Positions 47,185-60,010 of a stretch of 64,000 nucleotides of DNA are shown here, in pieces. The position numbers were made by a program, and so were the translations under genes. Under the pieces are notes generated by a model that saw nothing but the letters and a program-made list of their open reading frames with translations, ran no database searches and had not been told where the DNA came from. Source of the stretch: Tamarix chinensis (Eukaryota > Streptophyta > Magnoliopsida > Caryophyllales > Tamaricaceae). Where the stretch lies: positions 59,339,523 to 59,403,522 of the forward strand of contig CM060172.1 of the NCBI GenBank assembly GCA_030549775.1, read 5' to 3'. How positions within the stretch are numbered: the stretch's first letter is position 1; every line of letters starts with the position of its first letter.

Positions 47185-50100
47185 CTAACCTTCAAGCTCA
47201 ATGATCTTGACCACCGAGGAGTCGCCAACTTTCTGGCACACAACAACGCGGTCATGTGCCTTTATTACGCCAGAGGCCTTGCCATAGTCCAGTGCAACCT
47301 TCAACACGGACTCATTCGTAGCATTTTTGGATTCCGCCTGCACCGTCAAAATATGTTTCATATGTTAATTGAAAAGGCGTGAATATGAACACTAAATGTT
47401 CAATAAAAGAGATGATAATAGGCATCTTAGCATTCGAACGAATGATCAGTACGCTACACCTAAGGTAAGGTATGGAGTCCTAGTTTTCACGCACGAAAGG
47501 CAACTCAAACGAGCAAGCCTTAAACAGTTTCAAAGTTGATCTCGTACGCACAGGTAGAAGAGAACCTAACCAAATAATGCTCGAATAAATTACAGATCAT
47601 AAACATCCCTTCTTTATTTATCCTTCAACTAAGGACTCAATGAAATGCAAGTTATGAAGTCCCACAGAGGGGGAAGAACAGGTCTTACTGGATGCTCGGG
47701 ATCAGCCAGAATGGGAAAGAGGCCTCGGATAATGAGCGACTGCCTAGCCTGTTAACAAGATACGGGAGAATGATATTGCATTATTTCCTTCATCTCTAAT
47801 AATTCTTTTATATGAGAAAATACGATCCAAAGAGATGCATGAATAAAAGATCGAATTCTTGCAAACCTCAAAAGCACCGGAAAAGGTCCAGCGAAGTTGA
47901 TTTGTCTTCAGTTGGGGAATGACCACAGAAAGCACGGGCATTGTTGGCCTATATTTTGCAATCAGCCTGCATCAAGTCGATGCTATTTAGTATACAATCC
48001 ACACACAAAACTATGTCAGAAAAATCCAATGTTGGGTAGATCCCCCATCCATAAAAATGAAACGGGAAAATAATAAATATTTTCATGTAGAACAAAAAAT
48101 CAGATGATCAGTTCTAGCGACAAACCTTGCTGCTCTGCCTGAGGACGTGAAGCAAATGATAACAGATGCTTTCACTTTGACTGCTGCACGTACCTATCAT
48201 GCCAAAACTTTGGAGATAAATTATTTGACTAGGACATTAACCACAGCCGTGTCTCAAAACATAAAGGAATCAAATCTCAACTCAATTAAGAGAAAAACCA
48301 AGAAAAAATAATGTCCTGAGTAAATACCGCAGTAGAAGCAATTGATTCCAGGTGTGACATAAGCTTCTCATTACATTTGACAGTCTTCTTATAATATAGA
48401 TCTTGATTGAACACCTTATCTGCCTGCGGACACGACTCTTGTGAATATTAAGCAGCATTAAAATGAACAACACACATTAGAATTAAGCACCATCTTTAGG
48501 TACACCATCCAAAGAACCAAAGATCAACAACATCAAGGATAGCTATGATTTCACAACTAGATGAAAATAAAACACTTAAGGGTGCATTTAGTTAGGGAAA
48601 ACAGTTTTCTATTTTCCACCTCCAGTTTTATAATAGTTATCCATACAAAATTAGAAAAACAAGTTCATTTATCCATATTATAAAACTACCTTTCAATTTA
48701 AAAAATTTCAAAACATGCATATCTTCTTTTAGATTGGATGATGATGCGACTATGATATTGATTATTATTATTATAACAACAATAATAATACATATAATAA
48801 TCATGATAAAAATAATATTAAAATTAAAATTTATAGGATTATTATTATTATTATTATCACCACCACTAACAATGATAATAATAATCACAACAATATTATT
48901 AATATGTTAATCTTGACAATAGTGATGATAATAATAAGATTAATAAAATAAGTATAATAATGATGATATTAATGTTATTATTAATATTAATAATTAATAG
49001 TATTATTATGAAAAATTATTGTAACATTATTGTTATATATAGTAGTAATAATATTATTATTATTATTTATGTAAGTAATAATAATATTAATATTGTTAAT
49101 AATAATAATGTTACTATTCTTATTATTAATATAAATAATAACAATATTATTATTTTAAATATTAATAATATTATAATTTTCTTAAAAATTAATATCATGA
49201 AAGCATTAATATTAGAAATATTAATAAATATAAAATATTAACATTAATAATAAATTTATTATTAATATTAATGAAATTTATAGTATTATTGATATTGTTA
49301 TTATTATTTTAACTAATAATAATATTAATATTCATGATGATAATATTAGTGACTTTATCAGTAATATTATTAATAATTACTAATTAATATTAATAACAAC
49401 GTTATTATTAATGTTAATATTAATAATTATCATTTTATTATTATCATTTTATAAATACTATTATTAGTATAAATTAATAACAATATTAAAATTAAAATTA
49501 ATAACAATGTTAATATTAAATATAATAATAATATTATTATGCATATTAATGTTATTAATAGTTATAATATAAACAATATTATTAATTATGTTAACAACAA
49601 TAATATTAATAACATCATTAGTATTATTTTATTAATATTAGTATTGAGAAATATTAATAAAATTATTATTATGATTAAAAATAATAAGCATAGTAATATT
49701 TTTATTAATAATAAATTTTTAATTGGAAAACAAGTAGAAAACAAGGACATACATTTATAAGAAAAACTCAAAAGATATAGTATAAGTTGTTTTCCAGTTT
49801 TCTTTACAAAGTTGGAAAACCGTGTTTTCCAATTTTCCAATCAGAAAAATGGAAAATAGAAGTTATGAATGTGTTTTCTGAATTTCTGAAAAACTAGACA
49901 ACGTTTTTCAGAAAATAAGATAGTTTTTTGAAACTAAACACACCCTAAATCTCTATTTTTTTTTACTGAAAGGAAGCCCTTAAAAGTGTGCGCACTACAC
50001 ACAAGTTGTTGTACAAACAGTAAGCTATCTTGCTAAAAAATGTGACTGATAATTCGTAGCAGAAATAAGAATGTTAAAAGCAAATGATGTGATGTCAAGA

Positions 50101-53100
50101 AAATATTAGTACATAAAAAAGGCCCACTCCAGAAGTTCCCCACTGGAATCAACATACCATGAAATAATAAGCTAAATCCAGGCTTTCACTATATCAACTA
50201 GAGGATAAACCTGAGCTGGAGAGGAACATTTCCATGCGGGACAACTGACCAAAGCAGCCAGCAATGGTTTCACAACACCCTATGGTATGCCTTGCCACAA
50301 TGTACAACGAAGGGGCGAGGACAGGGAAATAGATACTCAAAAGCAAGATTGATTATCCGAAAACCTGATGAATAACCCTCAAAATAAAGCACAAGAGTTT
50401 ACCTCGGCACAGATTTTGCTCACAATTGAAATTGTTTCAACTGGATACAAGCCCCGCAAGGTCTCAGCACCAAGAAGAATGGCATCACTGCCTGAAAATA
50501 GAATGTTGGGACCAAGTCAGGGCAATCAATTAGTTTCTTTTCTTGTTTGTTTTTGACAATGGTGGCTGGAAATATGTGCCAAATATATGCATGCGACTCT
50601 TGTTGGTGATGAAGAAGTTACCGTCCAAAACAGCATTAGCAACATCAGTTGCTTCAGCACGAGTAGGTCTGAGGTTATCAGTCATACTGTCCACAACACG
50701 AGTAACCACTGCAGGCTTTCCGGCCATGTTACACTTGTGAAGAGCAGCCTTTTGAAATAAAAATACCTAGAATTTCCATAAAAATGTTAAATAAAACCAC
50801 CCGAATCTCACCAAATATTATCATATAACTGCAGCTTACATAAAAATGCACGAGTATATTGCCATTACACCAGTCACTTAAACGGAGACAAATTGTCTTA
50901 TTTTATTGTTGACTAAAAGATTGATTTTCTCTTCTTTTACAATCTTGAATTCTTGATCGAGCAAATCAGGGCCCATGACTTACTACATCTAGAAATACTT
51001 GTCTTCAAATCATTATCAATGTAGAAGATAAATTGTGAAGAAAACAGAATCACAAGCATGATACTAAATCTAGAAATATTGTTGTCCCCAAATCACATGC
51101 ACTAGATAAAATGTGGAGGAAACGTGGAGACAGAATAACAAGCATGATATGCTCGTCTATTACTTGTCAAGATAAGTAACCCCTGGGCACACATACTAAA
51201 AAGAGACAAAGGGAGATGGAAAGCAGATACAAATGTCTCCAATTTAACTACTGCCATGCGAGAATATTACCTTCTCTGGTGGGAGATCGACTCCCAGGTG
51301 TCCACGAGAGAGAATGATGCCATCAGCCTCCTTTAGAATCTCGTCAAAATGGGTTAATCCCTGAATCAAGGTATAGCCAATAAACAATTAATTTATTCAG
51401 GCGTGTGAGCCTCCAAGCAGGTTGCCTGTATGTATATACTTTCTAAAGAATTACATAGTTGCATCTTACTTCTGTGTTTTCAATCTTTGCAAAAATCTGA
51501 GTTTGCCGAAGATCACCAAATTTAGAAAGAAAATCACGTGCCTGAAAGAGAAAGAAGAATTACCCACATGGGGAACTGAAATGGAAATAAAGTTTTGAAT
51601 TATACATACATCATGGATGAATCTTTGAATGCAGGTAAGGCTGGAAAAACTGAATCTAAGTAGCAAGGAAACAGAAACCCAGAAGATAAATCCTTACCTG
51701 GCGAACATCCTCTGCATGTCTAGTGTACGATAATGAGAGGAAGTCTACACTGTTACGCACACCCCATGTGGTTATGACCTAAATTTATAGTCAGAAACAC
51801 AGGCAAGTTCAGCATTTTTTTCAAATTTTAAACAAGATGCAGTTCAGCATAGGTAAGAAACATAGAATTTGAGCAATGAATATTAGAGAAGAATAGCCCA
51901 TCCCAACTCAAGGGAAATGCTTGCAACATCAAGGATAAACTATTAACATGAAGACATCAATAAGTAAATTACTTGAAATTCTGAAAATCCCGATAACAAA
52001 TTTCTACAGCAAGAAGGCATATACATGCAGCAATTGAAAGATTTCAAATGGAAATCATATAGCCAGCAGTACAAAGTACAAACCACAGGATTAGAGAAAC
52101 TACACCTCTTTATCCTTATCTGTAAGGGTAGGTAAATCGATACGTATTTGGGAGACATGTAGTGTATATAAAGATCCTGATAAAGTGGCAGAATTCTTCA
52201 CAAGACAAATTACATCTTCCCCGCTGATCTCGGACACCTGAAATTAATGGACAATCACAAAGTCACCTCATCGGATTTAACATCCCATAAGAATAAGTAC
52301 ACGTCATAAAGATGAAAATAAAGCCAGAAGTCATACCTCCAGCCAAACAGAAGTAGTTTCATTTCCAGTGAATAGATATTGGCCAATGAAAATGTTATCC
52401 CCTTCTTTAACTGCCTGTAGTAGGTGGTAGAGCATCATATCAGTGAATTTGCCAATTATGAACGAATAAACTAAGAATACTACAAGAGATGCAGAAGGAG
52501 TGTGGTATAAACAAAAACTCATAGACAGGACAATCTCCAAGCCTTCCTCATGGATGGGTTAAGTGGTCTCAGTCTATGATGTGTTCCATGAATCACAAGC
52601 TTCCAACACCGTACCAATAAGAAGCTATCATCACAAAGAGAAAGGAGTTTAAACACAAACTTATATTTGTTTGGGATATTTTGGTTTTCTTACTGTTCGT
52701 GTTGGTAAAGAGGCCACATGGTTTATTTACTACTTCATTAGCAGAAAATCATAAAAAGAACAAATATCTAAAGTCAGCGATTTGATCGGGACCTAATTTT
52801 TTTATTATGCAATTCTTCTCTTCTTAGTTAGAAAGTATTTGAAAGCAATATATAAAAGAAAACAAAAATGTCTATGGAACTAGGCCCTAATTCAATTAAA
52901 AATTCAAAACTTCAGGACAAACAGAAGCAAATGCATATAGTATGTATAATCTGGAACAGGAAATCGGGTACGTGAGCATAAACAGAAAGGTAAAGAATAT
53001 TCATTCACGCAAGCCAGTAAAAATCCTAATGTCAGGACAATAAAAGACAGAAAGCCGGAAACATATAGTGATTGTATAGAACAAATAAAATAACTATTTC

Positions 53101-54531
53101 GCTCAAATTTTCGGCTATGACTTTACTAACTTTGCCTTACAAGTTTCTTTTTGATCTGCATACAATATGCAACACACCATGAGTTGGGTCAGATTTGGGC
53201 TTTCTTGTTTATGAGTTGCATATTAACCGTACGAAGCTCATCAAAGTATAGGTGCAGCTCAATGTGAGTCAGGTAAAACCCATACACAGCACATAAATAC
53301 GCTTTGTCTGATCCTACTCTAACGAAACTGAGGGTAAAGTAGAAAAGTCAGGCGACAAATTGAGCTATCTACTAATCTGTTTTGCTCTAAATAGTTGCTA
53401 CGTCTAGCATAGGTGCGTACTTATCACCTTAAACAATCCATGTCAGTTTGTTTAGTTAACTTAAATAACATATGGGGACATGATTATATCAATGCTGAAA
53501 TAAAAGTTCATATTGGAATTAAAAAAAAACATAAATCATATAAAAAACAAGCTTATAGCATCTGATGCCCAACATACATGATATAACTTATCACCTTAGA
53601 CAATCCATGAAAGTTGATAGGCAGCAGATTCGAGGTGGCCTCTTTTTCTTGATCAGGAGTCAGAACAAGCAGCGAGTCAGCATGGAGGGAGATGGGGCTG
53701 TCTGTCTTATTAACCACCTGCAATTCTGGTCCTGCGGTATCCAGCATAACCTGCCAAAAAAAGGAGAAAAAATAACGTAAACTACCATCAGATCTGCATA
53801 ACAATAATAATGGAATATATCTAAACCCAAACAAAATATAGAGAAAAATAAAATCAAGATCAATAGATCCTATGGTGAAAGGAGGAAGAAGAAAAAGGGG
53901 AAGGAAAGAAGAAACTCAATCAAAAGCATATGCCAGTGAAATCAACCCAAAGCCAAAATAATTAAGCGAAGTAAAACATGAATGGTTAAGAATCTTACAG
54001 CACAAAGCTTATTAGTTTTCTTGATAGCAATCTTCAAATTCTCCAAACTCTCTTGATGAAATTCAGCATCTCCCCATGAAAAATCAAACCGTGCCACTAA
54101 TACCAAGTAAATCAAAATTTCAAATATCGCATCAATTTTATGAACACTCATTCAAAACAACAACAGGAAGGTAAAGCATACACAACAGACATAGTAATAG
54201 TACCAGACATTCCAGCTTTCAGACAACGTGAAATTATATCCACAGAACGGGAATTAACACCGAGCGTACCGACAATTTTTGTCATGGCGGGAAAAAAGCT
54301 CTGCATACATCAAAAATCAGTAAACACTAATAATTGCAAATTATCGATATGTAAACAGTGAAAATCATAGAAACAGTCACCACAAATCAATCAATAATTT
54401 CATCCCAAATGAAGATTCAACTTTATAGCTAACAGATCAGTGGAGTAGAGATGGATACTCACAGGTTTAGACGCCTCGAGGATCGAGGCCATCCGAATTG
54501 GTTCTTCAAGTAGCAAGGAACTGGAAGGCAT
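47185..54531 (-). CDS. Pyruvate kinase, cytosolic type, complete, 16 exons
   Basis: The enzyme converts phosphoenolpyruvate and ADP to pyruvate and ATP, the last step of glycolysis. Coding exons on the minus strand: 54531-54463, 54300-54204, 54096-53999, 53750-53595, 52414-52337, 52237-52106, 51778-51698, 51541-51470, 51360-51271, 50766-50622, 50491-50403, 48423-48328, 48193-48126, 47966-47867, 47748-47689 and 47337-47185 (TAG). They total 1584 nt and give 527 residues. All introns have GT...AG ends and frames close. There is no transit peptide; the start [19 protein letters not shown] fits the cytosolic subfamily. Seen motifs are [47 protein letters not shown] (catalytic Lys at 256), [23 protein letters not shown] and [13 protein letters not shown]. 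Exon 10 starts with VFLFQK; a second AG 18 bases inside could skip it. Intron 11 (48424-50402) is enlarged by a transposon. Two usually conserved metal-site residues differ (see findings). The gene looks intact. Confidence 0.96.
48580..49945. mobile_element. 1.37-kb Harbinger/Tourist-type element in pyruvate kinase intron 11
   Basis: The left end GGGTGCATTTAGTT and the right end, read in reverse as GGGTGTGTTTAGTT, form 14-bp inverted repeats with two mismatches. The flanks are TAA (48577-48579) and TAA (49946-49948), the 3-bp target type of PIF/Harbinger elements. The sub-terminal parts are rich in TTTTCC and GGAAAA words. The core (about 48760-49720) is a long maze of AAT/ATT trinucleotide-like words with little perfect repetition. 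No transposase frame is seen, so it is non-autonomous. Confidence 0.75.
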
Positions 54532-54663
54532 TATCGTATTCGATTAGGAATCAAAATTATCACTAGCAGAGAAAATTTAAATCAAGATCTGATATGCTAA
54601 TTTGATCTTCAGTTGTGGCGATGGCGTGAAAAAAAGCTGAGCTTGCTTTAGTGAGTGTGTAGG

Positions 54664-54669
54664 TATATA
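54664..54669 (-). promoter_or_regulatory. Probable TATA box of the pyruvate kinase gene
   Basis: CATATATACC on the minus strand lies about 133 bases upstream of the start codon (54531), leaving room for a leader of roughly 100 bases. Position fits a plant TATA box; no transcript data were available. Confidence 0.5.
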
Positions 54670-54679
54670 TGTCCCACGA

Positions 54680-56648
54680 GTTACTCCCGGATCAACCCGC
54701 TGATTATTGTCTGTAATTGACTAATCCCGGGTAATACGTTGACGGAAAGAGCGGAGTTGAGTCTACTGTACTGCCTACCGCGTGTGGATTTGATTCCCGT
54801 CGGACATGGAAACGGGAATTCCAGGGGCGAAAAGTAGGACATTGGAATAGGCGCCGTTTAGAAAGCCGAACTTTTTTTAAAGTTTTTGCTTCATAAGTAC
54901 TGATTGACTGACTGACGGTAGACTCGCCTACATGTACACGCGTTTCACAGTGCCCGTTGCTGGATATCCGATACGGATATCCGTTTTTAAGTACAGGGTA
55001 TTTGAATTTTTGAACACCGGATATAGACCGAGTATTGAATGTATTTGATATTTATATAAAAATATTATTTTAATAATTATAATAATTGTTATAAAATACA
55101 GATTAAATTTTTCTATATCCACTATCAAAAGGTTTTAATTTTTAGATTTTGAACATATCATATATTTCTATTGATGATTTCTCTTTATTACTTTATGAAC
55201 CTATAATTTTAATGACATTTTTATAGATAATTTACATTATTAACCTAGCTATCTCTTCTAAATTATTAACACAATAATTTCAATAAGAATGCTAAGTAAC
55301 ACATAACCTCAAGTAATGAGTTTTATAAGAGTGTTGTAGTTGATTACCAAGAATCTCACCAATAATATAGATCTAAAAGTGCATGAACAATTTTGCGATT
55401 GTAATCTAGCTAGCATAAATAGATATTACGATATAAGACTTGATTATAGCTAAGTTGAGTGAGTAATAACACTTTTGAAAAAATATCAAAAAAATCAGAT
55501 TTGAAAGTGTGTGGTTGAGAAAATAATTGCAAAAGTAAGTAAAGAATTAAATGTGCAATTAATGAGAACTCTAACTCGATATTCTATGTAATAAGTGTTA
55601 TGTATATTGATGCAGGAGCATCCCCGCATGTGATAACAATAATTTATTCATAAATTTTTTTAAGTTAGGAGAATCAAAAACTCTCATTACTTAGACTAAA
55701 ATATGAGCTAGATTATAAGGAGTCATGCAAGCCATGCAATAACAATTATAAGCCATCAACTCACCACTTTTTCTTGGCTTCATTATGGTTTGAATATAGC
55801 TCAAAAATATGGTTTGAAAATCCATGCAAGTTTCGGCTAACAACCAACAAAAATCAGGACATGGAAGCACACATTATTTGAAAATCACAAGCATGCAGCC
55901 ACTTCACTTTTGCAATAGATTTTGGGGTTAAGTTTGGTGTTTTCCAATATATTAATTAACATTAATTAAGGGGGAATTTAATATCCTAACAAGTAAGCAA
56001 AGTAGCCGGCCAAAGGGAGGTATTGGGAAAGGTTTATTTTTCCATTTAGTTAATCATATGCATGAGTAATGTGCTAGTTTTTCTTTTTCTTATAATTTGT
56101 GTTTTTTAAATCCTAATTATTAGCTTGTAAACCTAATGCATTAGCTAGTGCATGGGAAATGGATGATGGAAGGCTCAAAACATCAGTTCCCATGCTGATT
56201 GTTTGAGTCCTACCATAGTTAGTATGCATTAGAGTAGAGTTTGATTAACTTGAACCCTTATAGTTACCTAAGAGTTGGTTGTAAATTTCTCAACTTCTTA
56301 CACTCTTATATGGGTGTAAAGATGAACGAAAGAGGTAGCCTTTGAGTATTCTGCGGACCCCAAGTTGTGTGCCTTCCTTCCAACCAACCTGGTGCATGGT
56401 TTGTTGAGTTTTACAAAAATCTTACGATCTTTATCTTGAGAGTTGTTATCTTAGGTGGTGATTGTAAGCATTTGATTTTAAGAGTTATTTAAATATCAAA
56501 TCCTTTCTAACATCTCATCCTCTCTTCTATTTTCTCTTTTGTTGGAGCTAAACCCAAGTTTCATCATCAACTCTTACTAAGACCCAATTTGTTTAGCATT
56601 TTATGCATCATATATAAGAACCAACAATGTGGATATCAGATGTAAAAA
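54680..56648. other. Pyruvate kinase upstream flank and AT-rich intergenic DNA
   Basis: The first 200 bases have moderate GC and are the likely proximal promoter. Near 54960-55040 repeated GGATATCCG words and GAACACCGGATAT occur, which look like relics of a hAT-type MITE. From 55040 to 56648 I see no gene and no clear repeat boundary. Confidence 0.45.
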
Positions 56649-59600
56649 TATAACACCTTAATTTTGTAATATTGAAAAATTTTGTTTTAAAATATTACGG
56701 AAGCAAAAAAAAAATACTAAATACACCTAAAAAAAATAAGGTGTTACCGCCGCATCTAACATAGAAAAGACGTTAGCTGCCCGTCCCATATTATATATAA
56801 GTCCGCGAAACCAAACCAATCAAACAAGAGCATAGTGCACAAGAAAGATGATATATAGATACTAAAGAAAATGTTTATAAAAGAGGACATCAACAATCAA
56901 TGAAATATTCAAATTCATGAAAGAAGATTAATCTGAAGTATAGAATTACAATAGGAGAAAACAAAGGTAGGGCGTAGCCTCAAACCCTGTTCCATCAAGG
57001 GCTAAACAACAAAATTTGGATGTCCATGCTCTCAAGCCCCAAGCCCAAAATGAGGTAGGCCCATTACCACCTATCCCCAAGAACCTACACATGGCCCTCT
57101 ACTTGTAAAAATGAACAAGTGACCGAACAAATGACACAGCAGTACACTTTGTATTGAGCAAGCCTAGTTACCTCCTCAACGGGAGTCTTAAGTGCACAAG
57201 GTCCTAGCATAAAGTGGAGATCATACTAAACACCTATTATGCTTATGCCATACAGTTAGATACACATGTTCTATCATGGTCATATAATGCATTAAGACTT
57301 CATGCCATATACGACTCAGAAAAATCAAGACTCATCATGCTTATCAACATGACATGATCATCATGGATAGAAAAATACAATTTAACAAGCAGGTTGTTTA
57401 AATAACTTATTAGGGCTGCTACCATCCATTCACATAATTTTCTATTGGGTCTGTTTTCCAAGGTTGCATAATTCATTAGGTTATTTATTTATAAGTCATT
57501 ATTTCTCTTTTCCCTTTTCCTTTGTTTCCTTTGTTTCCTTTTTCTTTATCCTTATCCTTCTTCTTATTGAACAATGTACTATGTACTACATTATGGTATC
57601 ACATACCATGGAAGCCTATCCAAACTAGAGGGCATAAAGTCCAACCAAAGCTAATTAACTCCCAATGGATATAAATTTAAGTTGAAGCAAAGTAACTCAC
57701 CTAGGTGTCTAGACCCTTTAATATTGATACCCCTAGTACATTATTAGGGTCTAGAGTAGGTAAGGCACCAGGATCTAATAGGATCCTGCTCGAAGACACC
57801 AATAAACTCCCGAAGGCAAACTAACCGCTAGTAGCTAATCGAGGATCACGTAATCCAAATCCATGCATAACTTGATTATCTTCCACTTTAAGTGATTAGT
57901 GTGTTATTTTCCAAGGCTATGTTATTATACAAGGTCCATGCAACATTCAGGTAACACATCTACATACTCATTCCATCTTAACCATTATTACCATCCAACC
58001 ATATGGGGGGATTTTCATTGGTTCTTAGCCAAGTTAAAAACAACCCTTTAAGGTAATCCATTTATGCCAAAATCTAGATTATCTCATTCAAAAGTAACCT
58101 CATACTATACTTGTTCCAATTTACTTATTAAATTATTCTAAAGACACTAAATAGAATATCATGAATTTTGATCCTTTTAATCCATTAAATAGGTTAGTTA
58201 ACTCAAGCCAAGATGTGTGTTCTCATCATTAAAGGATCACACTATAGCATTGTGCAAAGTCTCAAAGCATAGCAAGTTCAGAAAGAAAAAACAACACACT
58301 CTGGCCAAACCGATCAATTGAGGCAAACTGGATGATCAATTTGGCTCAGCGAAACCCCAAAGTTTTCTTGAACCAGTCGATTGGTTTGATCAAACTAGTC
58401 AATTGATTCTAATAAACTAGTCAATAGGTTTACGCAGAGAGCAACCAAGGTCACCACAGACCAACGAGTCAATTAGTTTGGGTCAACTAGACAACTGTTC
58501 TAGGGACCAATCAATTGGTTTGGCTTAACCAGTTGATTGATTTGCTCCCAGATAACACATATCGGACATTTTACATATGATTCACACTCTAAAATCTTAC
58601 CACATCCAAACCATAACATTTCATAACCAAAATATCAATATTTAACAAGCTCATAATTAACTCATACTTCACTTTCAAGCAAATCAACCCTATTTTATCT
58701 AAAATCATGCCTTCTTCTTAGGATTCTTAATTAATTCAACATACATCATTTAGAAGCCAAATCTCATGAAAGCATATAACATTAACATCTTGCAGAGTAC
58801 ATTACATCACATGCTTATTCATACTACATTTCAAAGGTAAGAATGAATTATTTGATGTTTAGTAAAGTTTCCCACGAAAGAGGAAAAACTCAAGCTATAA
58901 GATTTTAACTTCCAAAACCTATAAAAATAACAAATTAGAACTCAAAAATCATTGAACAACTTTCATAAATCAATACTCAAATTAAAGGAGAAAACAAGCA
59001 TACCACTCCTAAGAGAAAACAAAGAATGATTCAACTGGAAGCAACTCAACTTCCTCCTAAATCCAATTCTTTCTTGATTAAGGATAAAACAAGAGAGAGA
59101 TAGAGAAATAATAAGAAGATTGAAAGGAAATCAAAAGTATAATTGAAGTGGAGAGGAAATTAATGCAAGATCTTAAGGATTTAGATATTTTGGAGGTTGA
59201 AATAATGTGGGAAGAAAGGGTGATTAGGGTTATTTATAGCTAATGAATTGATTAAGGAACAAGTGAAGCAATGTAATAGATCAAAAAAGCTAATTTTATC
59301 ATTCAAATCTGAGTTGAATGGGTGGCTTTATCAAGAATAGGTTTAATCCCATTTCAGAGCTCAAATGGTGATTTTTCTAAAGAACACATGTCAAGCTCAT
59401 CCAGAAAATATCAAACACAAGAACGGAAATGGAAGTTAGATGTGAGAAGGGATCTCCTAGTCATGAAAGGACAGTTTAAAAATAGAATCATACTTATAGA
59501 GCAATGTAGAAGAGAGAGGAGGAAGAAGAAAAGGGTGAGGTCATCCTTTCCCTCAACTATCAAAATTGAGCCCTCAAATTTGTTTAGGACAGAAACTAAA

Positions 59601-59996
59601 GTAGAATAAATGATAGAAAGGGTTAAGAATCACTCAAGAACATCTTGGAGTTAGATTATCCAAGTTCCATTTTGATTCAAGGAATTTCTTAAATATTGAG
59701 CTTTGAAAAGTATTCAGCCTGAAAAACTAGTAAGTCGGTTTGGCTAAACAATATCAGTCAATTGGTTTCTCCAAACCAATTGATCAATTTGGTCGAACAA
59801 AACCCTATCTTGAAATGACAAACCAATTAATTGGTCCACCTAGAAACTTGTTTTATTCAATTTTCCAAACTTTCCTCAATTTTTTTTACCTCAAACCCAA
59901 TTATAGTTCCATATCAAGATCAAACATTATCAAATTTTATTAAATACAACAACTCTCTATTTTATAAATTTTACAAAAATATAAAGCATTACAACA
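56649..59996 (-). repeat. 3' LTR of a minus-strand gypsy element, 3.35 kb
   Basis: On the minus strand it begins TGTTGTAATGCTTTATA right after a polypurine tract; a start three bases further in, at TGTAATGC, would match other family members better. It ends AAGGTGTTATA at 56649, a decayed GGGGTGTTACA. Length and internal words, including the ACCAATTGATYGGTT-like 15-mers at 58300-58560 and 59730-59840, match the solo LTR at 36707-40111. This LTR shows which internal region the subfamily carries. Confidence 0.85.
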
Positions 59997-60010
59997 CTAC
60001 CCCCTTAAAG
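59997..60010 (-). other. Polypurine tract next to the 3' LTR
   Basis: On the minus strand the purine-rich run CTTTAAGGGGGTAG directly precedes the LTR. It follows the end of the integrase reading by about 300 bases, as expected of a plus-strand primer site. Confidence 0.7.

Noticed and set aside
50749..50766. Exon 10 of pyruvate kinase starting at 50748
   Set aside because: It would drop the conserved VFLFQK. The upstream AG at 50767-50768 restores it and gives 527 codons, the usual length.
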